A program made the position numbers and the translations under genes. From Planomicrobium sp. Y74 (GTDB taxonomy: Bacteria; Bacillota; Bacilli; Bacillales_A; Planococcaceae), in NCBI RefSeq assembly GCF_003668635.1, contig NZ_RCWH01000007.1:1-64000 (forward strand): 64,000 bases of DNA, in the 5' to 3' direction. Below are positions 7,381 through 16,578 of the stretch, piece after piece. The first letter of the stretch is position 1. Each line of letters starts with the position of its first letter. The notes under the pieces are model-generated. The model had not been told where the DNA came from. It worked only from the letters and a program-made list of their open reading frames with translations, and searched no databases.

Positions 7381-8673
7381 ATGGTAAGCAAGCAGCAGCA
7401 AATTGAAGAATTGAAAAAATATTGGGAACAGGATAGCAGATGGAACGGCATTACCCGCCCTTATTCAGCAGAAGATGTAGTGAAACTTCGCGGCTCTGTC
7501 CAAGTTGAATATACACTCGCAAAACGCGGTGCTGATCGTCTTTTCCGTTCCATCCACGAAATGGATTTTGTTAACGCGCTTGGAGCATTAACTGGCAACC
7601 AGGCAGTACAGCAGGTTAAAGCAGGTCTTCAGGCGATTTACTTAAGCGGATGGCAAGTAGCGGCAGATGCCAACTCGGCAGGCCAGATGTATCCGGATCA
7701 AAGTTTATATCCGGTCGATTCAGTGCCGAACGTCGTTAAGAAAATCAACCAGGCGTTGCAGCGCGCCGACCAGATCGACAATGTCGAAGGCACAGAAGGC
7801 ATCGACTGGTTCGCGCCGGTCGTTGCTGATGCGGAAGCTGGATTCGGCGGCCCGCTGAATGTCTTCGAATTAATGAAAGCGATGATCGAAGCTGGTGCAG
7901 CCGGCGTCCATTTCGAAGATCAATTGGCTTCAGAGAAAAAATGCGGCCATCTCGGTGGCAAAGTTTTACAGCCGACACAAAATGCAGTGCGCAACCTGAT
8001 CTCAGCAAGACTTGCAGCGGACGTACTTGGGGTTCCGACATTGCTGATCGCCAGAACAGATGCGGATGCAGCAGACTTGATCACAAGCGACATCGATCCT
8101 GCAGACCACCGTTTCATCACAGGCGAACGCACACCGGAAGGCTTCTACCGTACGAACCCTGGCATCGACCAGGCGATTGCCCGCGGACTTGCTTATGCAC
8201 CGTATGCAGATTTAGTATGGTGTGAAACTTCGCATCCGAATCTCGAAGAAGCTCAAGCATTCGCGGATGCGATCCATGCTGAATACCCTGGTAAGCTTCT
8301 TGCTTATAACTGTTCTCCTTCATTTAACTGGAAAGCGAAATTGGATGAAGAAACAATCGCGAAGTATCAGGTCGAGCTTGGCAAGATGGGCTATAAGTTC
8401 CAATTCGTTACATTGGCAGGCTTCCATGCACTCAACCACAGCATGTTCGAACTAGCGCATGATTATAAAGACAACGGCATGGCGGCTTACTCGAAACTGC
8501 AGCAGGCTGAATTCGCCAGCGAAGAAAAAGGCTATACGGCTACACGCCACCAGCGCGAAGTCGGTACAGGCTATTTCGACGAAGTTGCTCAAATCATTTC
8601 GGGTGGAACAAGTTCCACTACCGCTATGAAAGGTTCGACTGAAACAGATCAATTCCAGACGGTGAAAGGGTGA
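7381..8673 (+). CDS. aceA: Isocitrate lyase
   Basis: AceA splits isocitrate into glyoxylate and succinate, the first step of the glyoxylate shunt. The 430-residue protein carries the active-site loop KKCGHLGGK near residue 185, with the catalytic Cys. The preceding [15 protein letters not shown] and GVHFEDQL segments bind Mg and substrate, and [11 protein letters not shown] is in the second half. Length is that of the standard bacterial enzyme. The ATG at 7381 follows GAAGGG by nine bases; a TTG directly before it is an alternative. It is followed six bases later by aceB, so the two are one operon, allowing growth on acetate or fatty acids. Confidence 0.97.
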   Translation: MVSKQQQIEELKKYWEQDSRWNGITRPYSAEDVVKLRGSVQVEYTLAKRGADRLFRSIHEMDFVNALGALTGNQAVQQVKAGLQAIYLSGWQVAADANSAGQMYPDQSLYPVDSVPNVVKKINQALQRADQIDNVEGTEGIDWFAPVVADAEAGFGGPLNVFELMKAMIEAGAAGVHFEDQLASEKKCGHLGGKVLQPTQNAVRNLISARLAADVLGVPTLLIARTDADAADLITSDIDPADHRFITGERTPEGFYRTNPGIDQAIARGLAYAPYADLVWCETSHPNLEEAQAFADAIHAEYPGKLLAYNCSPSFNWKAKLDEETIAKYQVELGKMGYKFQFVTLAGFHALNHSMFELAHDYKDNGMAAYSKLQQAEFASEEKGYTATRHQREVGTGYFDEVAQIISGGTSSTTAMKGSTETDQFQTVKG

Positions 8674-8679
8674 TGTAGT

Positions 8680-10272
8680 TTGATTACCAAATCGGATATC
8701 AAAATCACTGCCGACATTACACCGGACATGGAGAAGATCCTGACGCCGGAAGCGCTGGAATTTGTCGAAAAACTTCACAAAAATTTCGACCAGCGCCGGC
8801 GTGAATTGCTGGACCGGCGCCAAGTGCGCCAGAAAGAATTGAACTCCGGCAAAAAACTCGATTTTCTGCCGGAAACCAAACACATCCGGGACGGCGACTG
8901 GACGGTCGCTCCCCTGCCGGACGATATGAAAGACCGACGCGTTGAAATCACAGGCCCGACCAACCGCAAGATGCTCATCAACGCCTTGAATTCCGGAGCG
9001 AAGATGTTCATGGCCGATCTGGAAGATGCCACTGCACCGAATTGGTTCAATGTAATCGACGGCCAAGTGAATCTATACGATGCAGTTCGCCGTCAAATCG
9101 ATTTCGAGATTCCTGAAACGGGTAAAAAGTATGCTTTAAATGAAGAAACAGCCGTATTGATGGTACGGCCACGCGGCTGGCATTTGCCGGAGAAGAATAT
9201 TGAAATCGGTGGACGCGCCGCTTCCGGCAGCCTCGTCGATTTCGGATTATATTTCTTCCATAACGCGAAAGAATTGATTGCCCGCGGCTCCGGCCCTTAC
9301 TTCTATTTGCCGAAACTTGAAAGCCATCTCGAAGCGCGGTTGTGGAATGATGTTTTCGTTTTCGCTCAAGCTGAGCTCGGCATTCCGCACGGTTCCATCC
9401 GCGCAACGGTGCTGATCGAAACGATTCTCGCAGCGTTTGAAATGGATGAAATCCTGTATGAACTGCGTGACCATTCCGCCGGCCTTAACTGTGGCCGCTG
9501 GGATTATATCTTCTCCGTCATCAAGCGGATGCGGGGCAATCCGGATTATATTTTCCCGGACCGCTCCCAAGTGACGATGACTGTACCATTTATGAGAGCC
9601 TATACTCTACTCTGCATTAAAACCTGTCACCGAAGAGGCGCACCGGCAATGGGCGGTATGGCTGCCCAAATCCCAGTCAAAGATGACGATGCTGCCAACA
9701 GTGCAGCTTTTGCGAAAGTTGCAGAAGACAAACGCCGAGAAGTGACGGACGGCCACGATGGAACATGGGTCGCGCATCCTGGTATGGTTGCAGTCGCGAT
9801 AGAACAATATGATGAACATATGCCGACGCCGAACCAGATCGACAGACAGCGTGACGCCGTAAACGTCACCGCTGAGGAGCTCGTTGAAGTCCCTCACGGT
9901 ACGATTACCGAAGAAGGCTTGCGCTCCAATATCTCTGTCGGCATCCAGTACATCGCGTCCTGGCTATCCGGCAACGGCGCCGCTCCCATCAATAACCTGA
10001 TGGAAGACGCAGCGACCGCTGAAATTTCCCGCTCCCAGGTATGGCAGTGGATCCGCCATCCAAAAGGAATACTTGAAGATGGACGTAAGATCAACGTCAG
10101 CCTGTTCCATGATTTTCTTGATGAAGAAACCGATAAGATTAAAAAAGCCGTCGGTGAAGAAGTTTATGTTTCCGGTAACTATGCCGCTGCCCAAGAGTTA
10201 TTTGCAAAACTGACATTGGAAAGTGATTTTGCTGAGTTTCTGACACTGCCAGGGTATGACAAACTAAACTAA
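8680..10272 (+). CDS. aceB: Malate synthase A
   Basis: AceB condenses glyoxylate with acetyl-CoA to give malate. The 530-residue protein is a full-length isoform A enzyme. Seen are [67 protein letters not shown] with the Mg-binding Glu, the [11 protein letters not shown] signature, and [11 protein letters not shown]. The start is a TTG at 8680, seven bases after the aceA stop, with AAAGGG before it; no in-frame ATG lies nearby. Together with aceA it makes a complete shunt. A small zinc protein follows in the same transcript. Confidence 0.97.
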   Translation: MITKSDIKITADITPDMEKILTPEALEFVEKLHKNFDQRRRELLDRRQVRQKELNSGKKLDFLPETKHIRDGDWTVAPLPDDMKDRRVEITGPTNRKMLINALNSGAKMFMADLEDATAPNWFNVIDGQVNLYDAVRRQIDFEIPETGKKYALNEETAVLMVRPRGWHLPEKNIEIGGRAASGSLVDFGLYFFHNAKELIARGSGPYFYLPKLESHLEARLWNDVFVFAQAELGIPHGSIRATVLIETILAAFEMDEILYELRDHSAGLNCGRWDYIFSVIKRMRGNPDYIFPDRSQVTMTVPFMRAYTLLCIKTCHRRGAPAMGGMAAQIPVKDDDAANSAAFAKVAEDKRREVTDGHDGTWVAHPGMVAVAIEQYDEHMPTPNQIDRQRDAVNVTAEELVEVPHGTITEEGLRSNISVGIQYIASWLSGNGAAPINNLMEDAATAEISRSQVWQWIRHPKGILEDGRKINVSLFHDFLDEETDKIKKAVGEEVYVSGNYAAAQELFAKLTLESDFAEFLTLPGYDKLN

Positions 10273-10291
10273 TTTATTGGAGGAGATCATT

Positions 10292-10423
10292 ATGAAAAAC
10301 TTGCAGACAACTTACGGGACACGCACTAAGAAAGAATGCCGCGAATGTGGAGCAGAAATCCAGGAGCAGCGTGAGTCGATCGTCTACGAATGCGAACGCT
10401 GCATGGGTCATGGCGAAGAATAG
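10292..10423 (+). CDS. YhfH-like mini zinc-ribbon protein, 43 residues
   Basis: GGAGGAG sits eight bases before an ATG that opens a 43-residue frame ending at TAG 10421-10423. It contains CRECG and, 20 residues on, CERC: two CxxC knuckles that can bind one zinc ion. The pattern matches the short YhfH family of Bacillus, whose function is unknown. It lies 19 bp after aceB and just before a strong terminator, so it is the third gene of the aceA-aceB transcript. Confidence 0.7.
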   Translation: MKNLQTTYGTRTKKECRECGAEIQEQRESIVYECERCMGHGEE

Positions 10424-10434
10424 AATTTAGTTGG

Positions 10435-10467
10435 AAGGCGGTCCGCTGAGTGCGGACCGCCTTTTTT
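10435..10467 (+). terminator. Rho-independent terminator of the aceA-aceB operon
   Basis: A 12-bp GC-rich stem (AAGGCGGTCCGC pairing with GCGGACCGCCTT) with a five-base loop is followed by T residues. Confidence 0.92.
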
Positions 10468-10483
10468 ATGGGGAAATTAGTTC

Positions 10484-10578
10484 CGGACAGTATTTTTCTG
10501 CCCCAGACAGTATTTTTGATTTACGGACAGTATTTTTCGTCTGCGGACAGTATTTGAGTGATTCCGACAGTATATCCA
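10484..10578. repeat. Array of five GGACAGTATTT cores at an exact 20-bp period
   Basis: The word GACAG followed by TAT begins at 10486, 10506, 10526, 10546 and 10566, exactly 20 bp apart, while the spacer bases vary. Most copies read CGGACAGTATTTTT. A 20-bp period is not a multiple of three, so it is not a coding repeat. The array fills the gap between the convergent aceB/yhfH and acyl-CoA dehydrogenase genes. Confidence 0.85.
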
Positions 10579-10650
10579 TAAAACTGGAAACTACCTTCAC
10601 CCAAACGTTAAAAACCGGCCGCAGAATCCATCTCCGCGGCCAGTCTCCAT

Positions 10651-12324
10651 TCATCCACCCATCACATATCCAAAATACTTCACAGTTTTCATTTCAGCGC
10701 CCAATTCACGCGTATCCCACGTCATTTCCGTGAAAATTTCAGCAAGTGGCACATAAACGCCGCCATGCTTCTCGGCCCATTCCAACGCGACCACATTTTC
10801 AAACAGCTGCGCCATTTTTTGCATCAAGATTTTCGCTTCAAACGTCTGCAAGTCAGGTTCAAAACCGGCAAAAGCAGTTAATTCACCCTGCAAATCCATC
10901 AGCTTGCCCCGCACCACTTCCACGTCAGCAGTCGCCGCCAGCTTATCCAAACGTCCCGTTAAATGCCGCCCAAACACTTCATGCGCACTGAATTTATTGA
11001 CAAGACGGATCAATTCAAGCCCAAGGATGTTGGCGGTCCCTTCCCAAACCGTCAGCACCTGGGCATCACGCAGCAGACGAGACGTCACGAAATCCTCGAT
11101 ATAGCCGTTGCCGCCGTGCATCTCAATCGCCTCGTGTGAGAAATGGATGGCCTGCTCGGCCGACTCTTTTTTCAGAATTGCAATCAGCAGCCGGTTCAAT
11201 ACCTGCTCTTCGGACGAAGCTTCACCGGCTGTTACCTGGTCATAAAGCGTGATTAAGTCAAAAATTGCGGCCGTTTCAAATTCCTGTTTGGCGCGCAGCT
11301 TCATCAAACTGTCCTGCACCATCGGAAAATCCGTCAGCTTGCGGCCGAAGGCATTTCGGCGTTCGGCATATTCCCCAGCTTCATCCAGCGCGCGTTTCAT
11401 GATGCCGATGGACGCCACCGCATTGCAGATCCGCGACAAGTTCAGAGCCTCCATCATATACTTCAGCCCCTGCGCCGGGTCCCCGACAACAAACGCTTCC
11501 GCCCCATCGAATTCAACTTCGCCCGATGGCACAGCCCGCACGCCCAATTTGTCTTTCAAGCGCCGGATCTTAATGCCGTTCAATTTCCCGTCGATGCGCC
11601 ATGGCACCGCGAATAAAGTCAGGCCCCTCGAACCTTCGGGAGCGCCTTCTATTCTCGCAAGCACCATAGCCACACCTGCCATGCCGGCATTCGACGCAAA
11701 ATACTTCTCGCCGTATAAGCGGTATCCCGATTCCGACTCCACTGCCTTCACTTCGTTTGCACCGACATCCGACCCTCCTTGGCGTTCCGTCAGAAAAGTT
11801 GCGCCTTCAAATAATTCTACATCTCCTGTGGCACAGACATGCGGCAAAAATCTCTCCTTCACTTCCTGATCCGCAAAGTGATCCAGTAAATACGCCGTCG
11901 CCATCGTCAACGTCACTGGACAATAAAATCCAGGTTCTGACTGCGACAGCAGATAGCCCTGCGCAAAACTGTAGACGTAATTCCCTTTCCGGCCGATTTC
12001 CGGAATCTCCTTATGCACATAGCCGACAATGCCTGTTGCGTACGTTTCCAAGACTGTCTTCTTATATCCTTCATTGACCCACACATGCGAGATATCTTCA
12101 CCGAGCCGGTCGTATTTCTCCAACTTCGGTGCACCTTCCCGGTCCGTGTGACGTGCGCGCTCATCGATTTCATTGGCGGCCAGCCTGCCGAATGAAGACA
12201 GCTCCCTATCTGCATATGCCTGGAAATCAGCCGGCAAGGAATTCGCCAATATCTTTTTCAATGTCTCATCTTTAGTGTAGAAGTTGCGTTCACCCGCCGG
12301 TGCTTGCCCTTTTAACACGACCAT
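10651..12324 (-). CDS. Acyl-CoA dehydrogenase family protein (AidB-like, 557 residues)
   Basis: This flavoprotein has the acyl-CoA dehydrogenase fold. Seen are TFLTERQGGSDVGA (flavin and substrate loop), ALNLSRICNAVASIGIMKRAL, RNAFGRKLTDFPMVQD, and HEAIEMHGGNGYIEDFVTSRLLRDAQVLTVWEGTANIL. At 557 residues it is longer than the usual 380; the N-terminal extension and C-terminal helices resemble the AidB subfamily. The start is placed at ATG 12324, one base after the ligase stop, with AAGAGG upstream. The neighbour is an acyl-CoA ligase, so it probably oxidises the CoA ester that enzyme makes. Damage-linked activity as in E. coli AidB cannot be excluded. Confidence 0.85.
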   Translation of the reverse strand: MVVLKGQAPAGERNFYTKDETLKKILANSLPADFQAYADRELSSFGRLAANEIDERARHTDREGAPKLEKYDRLGEDISHVWVNEGYKKTVLETYATGIVGYVHKEIPEIGRKGNYVYSFAQGYLLSQSEPGFYCPVTLTMATAYLLDHFADQEVKERFLPHVCATGDVELFEGATFLTERQGGSDVGANEVKAVESESGYRLYGEKYFASNAGMAGVAMVLARIEGAPEGSRGLTLFAVPWRIDGKLNGIKIRRLKDKLGVRAVPSGEVEFDGAEAFVVGDPAQGLKYMMEALNLSRICNAVASIGIMKRALDEAGEYAERRNAFGRKLTDFPMVQDSLMKLRAKQEFETAAIFDLITLYDQVTAGEASSEEQVLNRLLIAILKKESAEQAIHFSHEAIEMHGGNGYIEDFVTSRLLRDAQVLTVWEGTANILGLELIRLVNKFSAHEVFGRHLTGRLDKLAATADVEVVRGKLMDLQGELTAFAGFEPDLQTFEAKILMQKMAQLFENVVALEWAEKHGGVYVPLAEIFTEMTWDTRELGAEMKTVKYFGYVMGG

Positions 12325-12325
12325 G

Positions 12326-13828
12326 TCAGACACCTCTTTCCCGCAACGGCTGTTTCAGTATTTTGCCGGATGCGTTTCGTGGCAAGGTCTCTACTTGCTC
12401 GATTAATCTAGGCACTTTAAAACCGGCCAATTGTTCAGCAACGTAAGATTTTATTTCTTCTGCAGCCAGTTCCCGGGATGCGGCAAAATAAGCTTTGACC
12501 GTTTCGCCCCATTCCGCGTGCGGAACGCCTATGACCGCTGTTTCATGAATATCCGGATGGCTGAGCAGCACCTCTTCGATTTCTTTCGGATAAATATTCA
12601 CACCGCCGGAAATGATCAGGTCCTTCTTGCGGTCAATAATCCAGATAAATCCGTCTTCATCGAATTTCGCCAAGTCGCCGGTTTTCAGCCAATCACCGGT
12701 AAAGGCCGCTTTTGTGGCTTCATCGTTTTTATAATAACCAAGCATATTTCCTTCACCGAGCAGCAGGATTTCACCTACTTCGCCAGTTTTTACATCATTG
12801 CCCGCATCGTCTATAATTCGAAGCTCTGTATGAAGGGCAGCCCGTTTTCCGATGCTTCCCGCCTTACCTGCATGTTCCGGACCTGTCATCAGTGTCCCGC
12901 TCGGCCCTGCTTCCGTCAATCCATATACGCATACAAGATTTTCCGTACGGAAAGCCTGTTGCACGAATTTCACTTCCCCTGCAGATAACGGCGCACTGCC
13001 GTAAATCCACCATTTCATCGAAGATAAATCGCGTTCGACAATTTCTGGATGTTTGGCAGTCATCAAATAGGCGACTGGTGCACCGAAGAAATGCGTCGTC
13101 CGTTCCTTTTCAACTGTGTCCAGCAGTAAATCCGGCGTGAACGTCGGAACCAGCACATGCTTCGCCCCGACAATCATTCCAGCAGCCAAAAACAGATGAA
13201 GCGGTGCTGAATGGCTGAGTGGCATCATATGAAGCAGCCGGCTTTCCGGTTTCATTTCCATTTCTACACAAATCATCTGTGCGACGGTTAATACATTGCG
13301 GTGGCTGAATAATACCCCTTTCGGCTGTCCAGTAGTTCCTGATGTATAGAGTATCGTCGACGGCTCATCTTCTTTCGCATCAGAAGAAATCCTTTCAGTA
13401 GAATGGAATTCCATAAATTCACTCAAGCTTGCCCAGCCTTCAGCCGCTTGGCCTGTTTTAATCAGTAAAAGCCCATTCGATTCCATCCCCTTAACGGCTT
13501 CAAACAACATTTCATGAACAAACAAAGCCTTTGCATCCGAATGATCAAGGATATATTCGACTTCTTTTCGTGAAAGCTTGGCATTGATCGGCACAATTAC
13601 TGCATCCAAGCGCTGGACCGCAAAATAGCTGAGAACGAATTCCGGCACGTTTGGCATGAACAGCACCACTTTATCTCCTTTAGAGATTCCCTTTTTACGC
13701 AGAGCCTGCGCAACATTATTCACAGTCTGGTCCATATCATCGAAAGTCAGCCGCTGCCCCATACCAACCACTGCTTCCGACTTTGGATACTTCCTCGCAT
13801 TTCTCTCCAATAATCCCGAAATATTCAT
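12326..13828 (-). CDS. AMP-dependent acyl-CoA synthetase (fatty-acid or branched acid-CoA ligase)
   Basis: This 500-residue enzyme activates a carboxylic acid with ATP and CoA. Seen are the phosphate loop ILYTSGTTGQPKGVLFSHRN near residue 165, YGLTEAGP, the TGDLAKFDEDGFIWIIDRKKDLIISGG hinge near 390, and the catalytic Lys in PRNASGKILK near the end. Length fits medium- or long-chain acyl-CoA synthetases. Its ATG overlaps the MerR stop as ATGA, and it is followed by the acyl-CoA dehydrogenase, so the three form one operon for acid breakdown. The substrate chain cannot be read from the sequence. Confidence 0.9.
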   Translation of the reverse strand: MNISGLLERNARKYPKSEAVVGMGQRLTFDDMDQTVNNVAQALRKKGISKGDKVVLFMPNVPEFVLSYFAVQRLDAVIVPINAKLSRKEVEYILDHSDAKALFVHEMLFEAVKGMESNGLLLIKTGQAAEGWASLSEFMEFHSTERISSDAKEDEPSTILYTSGTTGQPKGVLFSHRNVLTVAQMICVEMEMKPESRLLHMMPLSHSAPLHLFLAAGMIVGAKHVLVPTFTPDLLLDTVEKERTTHFFGAPVAYLMTAKHPEIVERDLSSMKWWIYGSAPLSAGEVKFVQQAFRTENLVCVYGLTEAGPSGTLMTGPEHAGKAGSIGKRAALHTELRIIDDAGNDVKTGEVGEILLLGEGNMLGYYKNDEATKAAFTGDWLKTGDLAKFDEDGFIWIIDRKKDLIISGGVNIYPKEIEEVLLSHPDIHETAVIGVPHAEWGETVKAYFAASRELAAEEIKSYVAEQLAGFKVPRLIEQVETLPRNASGKILKQPLRERGV

Positions 13829-14208
13829 TTCCCCATCCCCTTCAAGTTTTCTAGCCTTACTGAAAATTCATCGAGCAGGAACTCCATTTCTGTTTTCATC
13901 GCTCCCAACTCTTCGATCCGCTCTTCCATGACCCCTATTTGTTTCCTTCCATATTCGATTGTCCGCTCCAATTGCTTTTTCCCTGAACGGTCCACATCAA
14001 ATAACAGCACCATCTCTTTAATTTCATCGAGTGTAAAGCCATATTTTTTTCCTCTGTCGATCAGCTTCAGTTTTGCGATTTCAGCATTGGAATAAACCCG
14101 CTGCCTGTTTTTCAACCGTTCCGGCTTCAGCATGCCAAGTTCTTCGTAATAGCGGATCGTCCGTGTTGTCATGCCGAATTCCTCCGCTGCTTCCCGAATC
14201 GTTTTCAT
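13825..14208 (-). CDS. MerR-family regulator (LiuR-like) of the acyl-CoA operon
   Basis: This 127-residue protein has the MerR helix-turn-helix (IREAAEEFGMTTRTIRYYEELGMLKPER) and the wing NRQRVYSNAEIAKLKLI. A coiled-coil dimer helix (residues 75-120) follows. The short C-terminus has no metal-binding cysteines, so a metal is not its signal. LiuR-type members of this family respond to acyl-CoA intermediates. GGGAGG precedes ATG 14208. Its own promoter contains a 16-bp palindrome in a 19-bp spacer, as MerR regulators need. It overlaps the ligase by four bases. Confidence 0.85.
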   Translation of the reverse strand: MKTIREAAEEFGMTTRTIRYYEELGMLKPERLKNRQRVYSNAEIAKLKLIDRGKKYGFTLDEIKEMVLLFDVDRSGKKQLERTIEYGRKQIGVMEERIEELGAMKTEMEFLLDEFSVRLENLKGMGK

Positions 14209-14246
14209 CTCCCGCCTCCCTGTCAGACTTTTTTGATAGTTTCAGT

Positions 14247-14275
14247 TTATCATTGACGTTAACGTAAAGCGCAAG
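14247..14275 (-). promoter_or_regulatory. MerR-type promoter with LiuR-like operator
   Basis: On the minus strand TTGCGC (14270-14275) and TAAACT are separated by 19 bp, the long spacer typical of MerR-controlled promoters. The spacer holds TTTACGTTAACGTCAA (14253-14268), a near-perfect palindrome that resembles the LiuR box. Confidence 0.55.
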
Positions 14276-14340
14276 CGCTATTTTTAGATATTAAGGAATG
14301 AAATGAATTTATTTTCGCTGGTTCTTTTTTTTATCCGCAC

Positions 14341-14366
14341 AAAAAAACCGGGCATCATCTGCCCGG
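14341..14366 (-). terminator. Rho-independent terminator
   Basis: CCGGGC pairs with GCCCGG across a seven-base loop and is followed on the minus strand by seven T. It ends the transcript of the gene at 14378-14668. Confidence 0.85.
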
Positions 14367-14377
14367 CCTTTAAGGTA

Positions 14378-14668
14378 TTAATGCTGTTTGGATGCTTTGA
14401 TGCGGTAACGCGAGTCCTCTTCGAGTTTGTTGAATACTTCGATGTAGCGGGTGCCTTTGTCACTTTCCTCGGCTGGAGCTACTTCACCGAGCACTTCTGC
14501 CAAAGGTTCTTCCTGCGGTTCGATAATACGTGAGTCGAAATCATCCATCAGTCCCTGCAGTTCGGCATAGCCTTCGATTCCTTTATCTTTTTGCACCTTT
14601 TCAAAAAGACTTTCTGATTCGTCTTCGGTCAATTCTATATATCCCACTGTGATCTGCTGCTTTTGCAT
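14378..14668 (-). CDS. Small acidic protein of unknown function, 96 residues
   Basis: I do not recognise the family. The protein is soluble and acidic (repeated ESE, EEP, EED) with a helix-rich N-terminus (ELTEDESESLFEKVQKDKG) and a basic last stretch. AGGAGG sits seven bases before the ATG. It has its own terminator and a promoter that fits SigB closely (14708-14734), so it is probably a stress-induced monocistronic gene. Confidence 0.65.
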   Translation of the reverse strand: MQKQQITVGYIELTEDESESLFEKVQKDKGIEGYAELQGLMDDFDSRIIEPQEEPLAEVLGEVAPAEESDKGTRYIEVFNKLEEDSRYRIKASKQH

Positions 14669-14707
14669 GCTTTTTCCTCCTGTCTCTGTAATACTGCTTT
14701 CTGTCCT

Positions 14708-14734
14708 ATACCCTGCCCCTGAATTTCAATAAAC
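14708..14734 (-). promoter_or_regulatory. Candidate SigB promoter
   Basis: Minus-strand GTTTAT (14729-14734) and GGGTAT (14708-14713) are 15 bp apart, 5 of 6 and 6 of 6 to the SigB boxes. It precedes the gene at 14378-14668 by about 40 bp. Confidence 0.55.
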
Positions 14735-14812
14735 ATCTTCCGGGAACTGGAAGGCGAATCGGGTTTCCGTTATGATGGAGAATATAGACTCAATGAAACC
14801 GGAGTGATGAGA

Positions 14813-15475
14813 GTGCGAGTAGCAATATTTGATTTTGACGGAACCCTGTATTCGAAAGAAACTTTCCAATTGATGATGGCACATCTGAAAAACCATCCGG
14901 AACACAGTTTGCGCTATCGCCGATTTTATCGCGCAATCATGCCTCCTTATCTTGGCCACAAATTAAAAATCTATCCGGAAGCAAAAATGCGTGCTCGCTC
15001 AGTGCAGGCCTATCTCATGGCACTCGAGACATTCAGCCGGACGGAACTGGAACAGTTTTTCGCTGAAATCGCGGATAAGATGCACGATGATATGAACAGC
15101 CGGGTTGTTGAACGGCTTCGCCAGCATGTTGCCGACAACGTGTACGTGATGCTCGTATCCGGTGCCTTCATGCCGCTGCTTCATGCAGTCACAGAAAAGT
15201 TGCCGATTGAGAAAATCATCGGGACAGAAATTCATTATAAGAACGGCATCCTGGATCACCGGACACCTGTAACGCACATCCAGGGTTCATTAAAAACGGA
15301 AAAGATCCAGGAAGCATTGAATGGCCAGCAGATTGATTGGTCAAACAGCTTTGCATACGGTGACAGTTTTTCTGACCTGCCGGTGCTCGAACTTGTCGGC
15401 AATCCGGTTGCCGTCCATCCAGAACCGCGACTGCGTAACGTGGCAGAGAAGCGTGACTGGGAAATCATCCAATAA
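14813..15475 (+). CDS. HAD-superfamily phosphatase, subfamily IB (SerB-like)
   Basis: This 221-residue hydrolase has motif I DFDGT near residue 7 with the nucleophile Asp, motif II MLVSGAF, and motif IV YGDSFSDLPVLELVGNPVAV. The subclass IB cap lies between residues 20 and 90. Relatives act on phosphoserine or similar small phosphomonoesters; this one is not clearly SerB. The GTG at 14813 was chosen because GGAG is eight bases upstream, so the protein begins directly with the beta strand of motif I; ATG 14807 is an alternative. It is a single gene with a terminator behind it. Confidence 0.8.
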   Translation: MRVAIFDFDGTLYSKETFQLMMAHLKNHPEHSLRYRRFYRAIMPPYLGHKLKIYPEAKMRARSVQAYLMALETFSRTELEQFFAEIADKMHDDMNSRVVERLRQHVADNVYVMLVSGAFMPLLHAVTEKLPIEKIIGTEIHYKNGILDHRTPVTHIQGSLKTEKIQEALNGQQIDWSNSFAYGDSFSDLPVLELVGNPVAVHPEPRLRNVAEKRDWEIIQ

Positions 15476-15476
15476 C

Positions 15477-15526
15477 AAAAAGCAGACAGTAGACAGGTAA
15501 CACACCTGTGTATTGTCTGCTTTTTT
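15477..15526. terminator. Bidirectional terminator
   Basis: AAAAAGCAGACA pairs with TGTCTGCTTTTTT, with an inner ACAGGT/ACCTGT stem. It lies between the convergent HAD phosphatase and the small membrane protein. Confidence 0.85.
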
Positions 15527-15528
15527 CA

Positions 15529-15738
15529 TCAGTTTTGCTGAGCCTGCTGCTCACCAGTTTTTCGGTTCCGCACAAATCCGTAAACCACCATCGTTAACAG
15601 CAAGATGGCCAGAACGATAAATACGATGCCATAGGCAGTATTGTCTGCGTTGAAATTCTGATAAGAAAAGACCCCCATCGTTATGGAACTGATGATCAAC
15701 GCAAATTGAGTCAAGGGATGAATGTTAACTTTCTCCAC
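15529..15738 (-). CDS. Small two-helix membrane protein, 69 residues
   Basis: The protein has two hydrophobic segments (about residues 10-27 and 35-55) followed by a basic-polar tail (RNRKTGEQQAQQN). This is a typical small membrane protein of unknown function. The GTG start at 15738 has GGAGGAG four bases upstream. It lies 24 bp after pcp and is probably co-transcribed with it. Confidence 0.65.
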   Translation of the reverse strand: MEKVNIHPLTQFALIISSITMGVFSYQNFNADNTAYGIVFIVLAILLLTMVVYGFVRNRKTGEQQAQQN

Positions 15739-15762
15739 TAGGCTCCTCCTTCATTTGTTTGA

Positions 15763-16410
15763 TCACTGGGTGACTGCATTTTCAGAACTGGACTCAGACG
15801 CCTCTTCCGCCGCCAAAACCTCCAAACAAATCCTCACGCCTTTTACCAGATCACGATGCGGCCAGCTTGGCACATTGCCATGTTCGATTGCCAGTTCATG
15901 TGAAGCAGGCATATGAATAAAACCGGATGGGACGTCCTTCTTATGTATTTCCATGTAGTGCAGCGCTTCGTACATGACGTTATTGCATAAATATGCACCT
16001 GCTGTATTTGATATATCCGCCGGCAATCCCTCTTCAATCATGCGGATGACCATATTACGGATGGGCAATGTCGACAAGTATCCTGCCGGTCCATCCTTTC
16101 TGACCAGTTCGTCTGTAGGCTGATTGCCTTCGTTATCCACGGGGCCATCCTTGAGATTGAGGGCGATCCGTTCTGGCGTCATCTTGAATCGCCCGGCTGC
16201 CAGTCCCAGGGAAACTATTGCGTCCGGTTCTATTTCCTCAATCAGATCTATTATCTGACCCCCTGCTTTCGCAAAGTCGACAGGCAGTATCCTGCCAATC
16301 ACCTGGTACTCGCCAACAACAGCATTGTCCAACTCCTCCACTACTTTCATCGTTGGATTTACGGAAAAATCCAGAAATGGTTCAAAGCCCGTCAACAGCA
16401 ATTTTTTCAT
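15763..16410 (-). CDS. pcp: Pyroglutamyl-peptidase I (pyrrolidone-carboxylate peptidase)
   Basis: Pcp removes N-terminal pyroglutamate from peptides in the cytoplasm and belongs to cysteine peptidase family C15. The 215-residue protein has the triad regions: Glu in the MTPERIALNL region, Cys in AGAYLCNNVMYEALHY, and His in GFIHMPAS. The N-terminal LLTGFEPF motif is typical. GGGGAGGC precedes ATG 16410. The length is normal, with a short polar Ser/Glu-rich C-terminal tail. Confidence 0.95.
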   Translation of the reverse strand: MKKLLLTGFEPFLDFSVNPTMKVVEELDNAVVGEYQVIGRILPVDFAKAGGQIIDLIEEIEPDAIVSLGLAAGRFKMTPERIALNLKDGPVDNEGNQPTDELVRKDGPAGYLSTLPIRNMVIRMIEEGLPADISNTAGAYLCNNVMYEALHYMEIHKKDVPSGFIHMPASHELAIEHGNVPSWPHRDLVKGVRICLEVLAAEEASESSSENAVTQ

Positions 16411-16507
16411 TGCCCAGCCTCCCCTCTATTACTAATCATACAGCAAACCACTTAAAAATGCAGAATTATCTAAATACATAATTATTCACTAAATAGAATA
16501 TTTACTC

Positions 16508-16560
16508 TTTACAATGCATATTTTACCCCTTATTATTCATATTAACGAATAAAAATTAAT
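16508..16560 (+). promoter_or_regulatory. Promoter of the amino-acid transporter with possible ArgR/AhrC boxes
   Basis: TTTACA (16508-16513) and TATTAT (16531-16536) are 17 bp apart and form a good SigA promoter. CGAATAAAAATTAAT (16546-16560) lies over the probable start and resembles the ArgR/AhrC half-site pattern TGAATAAAAATTCA. ATGCATATTTTA in the spacer is a second weaker match. Arginine control is inferred. Confidence 0.45.
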
Positions 16561-16578
16561 TACTTGGAGGAATCAATT

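Noticed and set aside
8452-9066. Open frame of 204 codons on the minus strand across the aceA/aceB junction
   Set aside because: It is antisense to two certain genes, has no ribosome site and no recognisable protein features.
10484-10578. CRISPR array or coding repeat
   Set aside because: Only about 12 bases are conserved per 20-bp unit, and a 20-bp period breaks any reading frame.
11249-11869. Open frame of 206 codons on the plus strand inside the acyl-CoA dehydrogenase gene
   Set aside because: It is a mirror frame of a GC-rich coding region, with composition unlike a real protein and no start signal.
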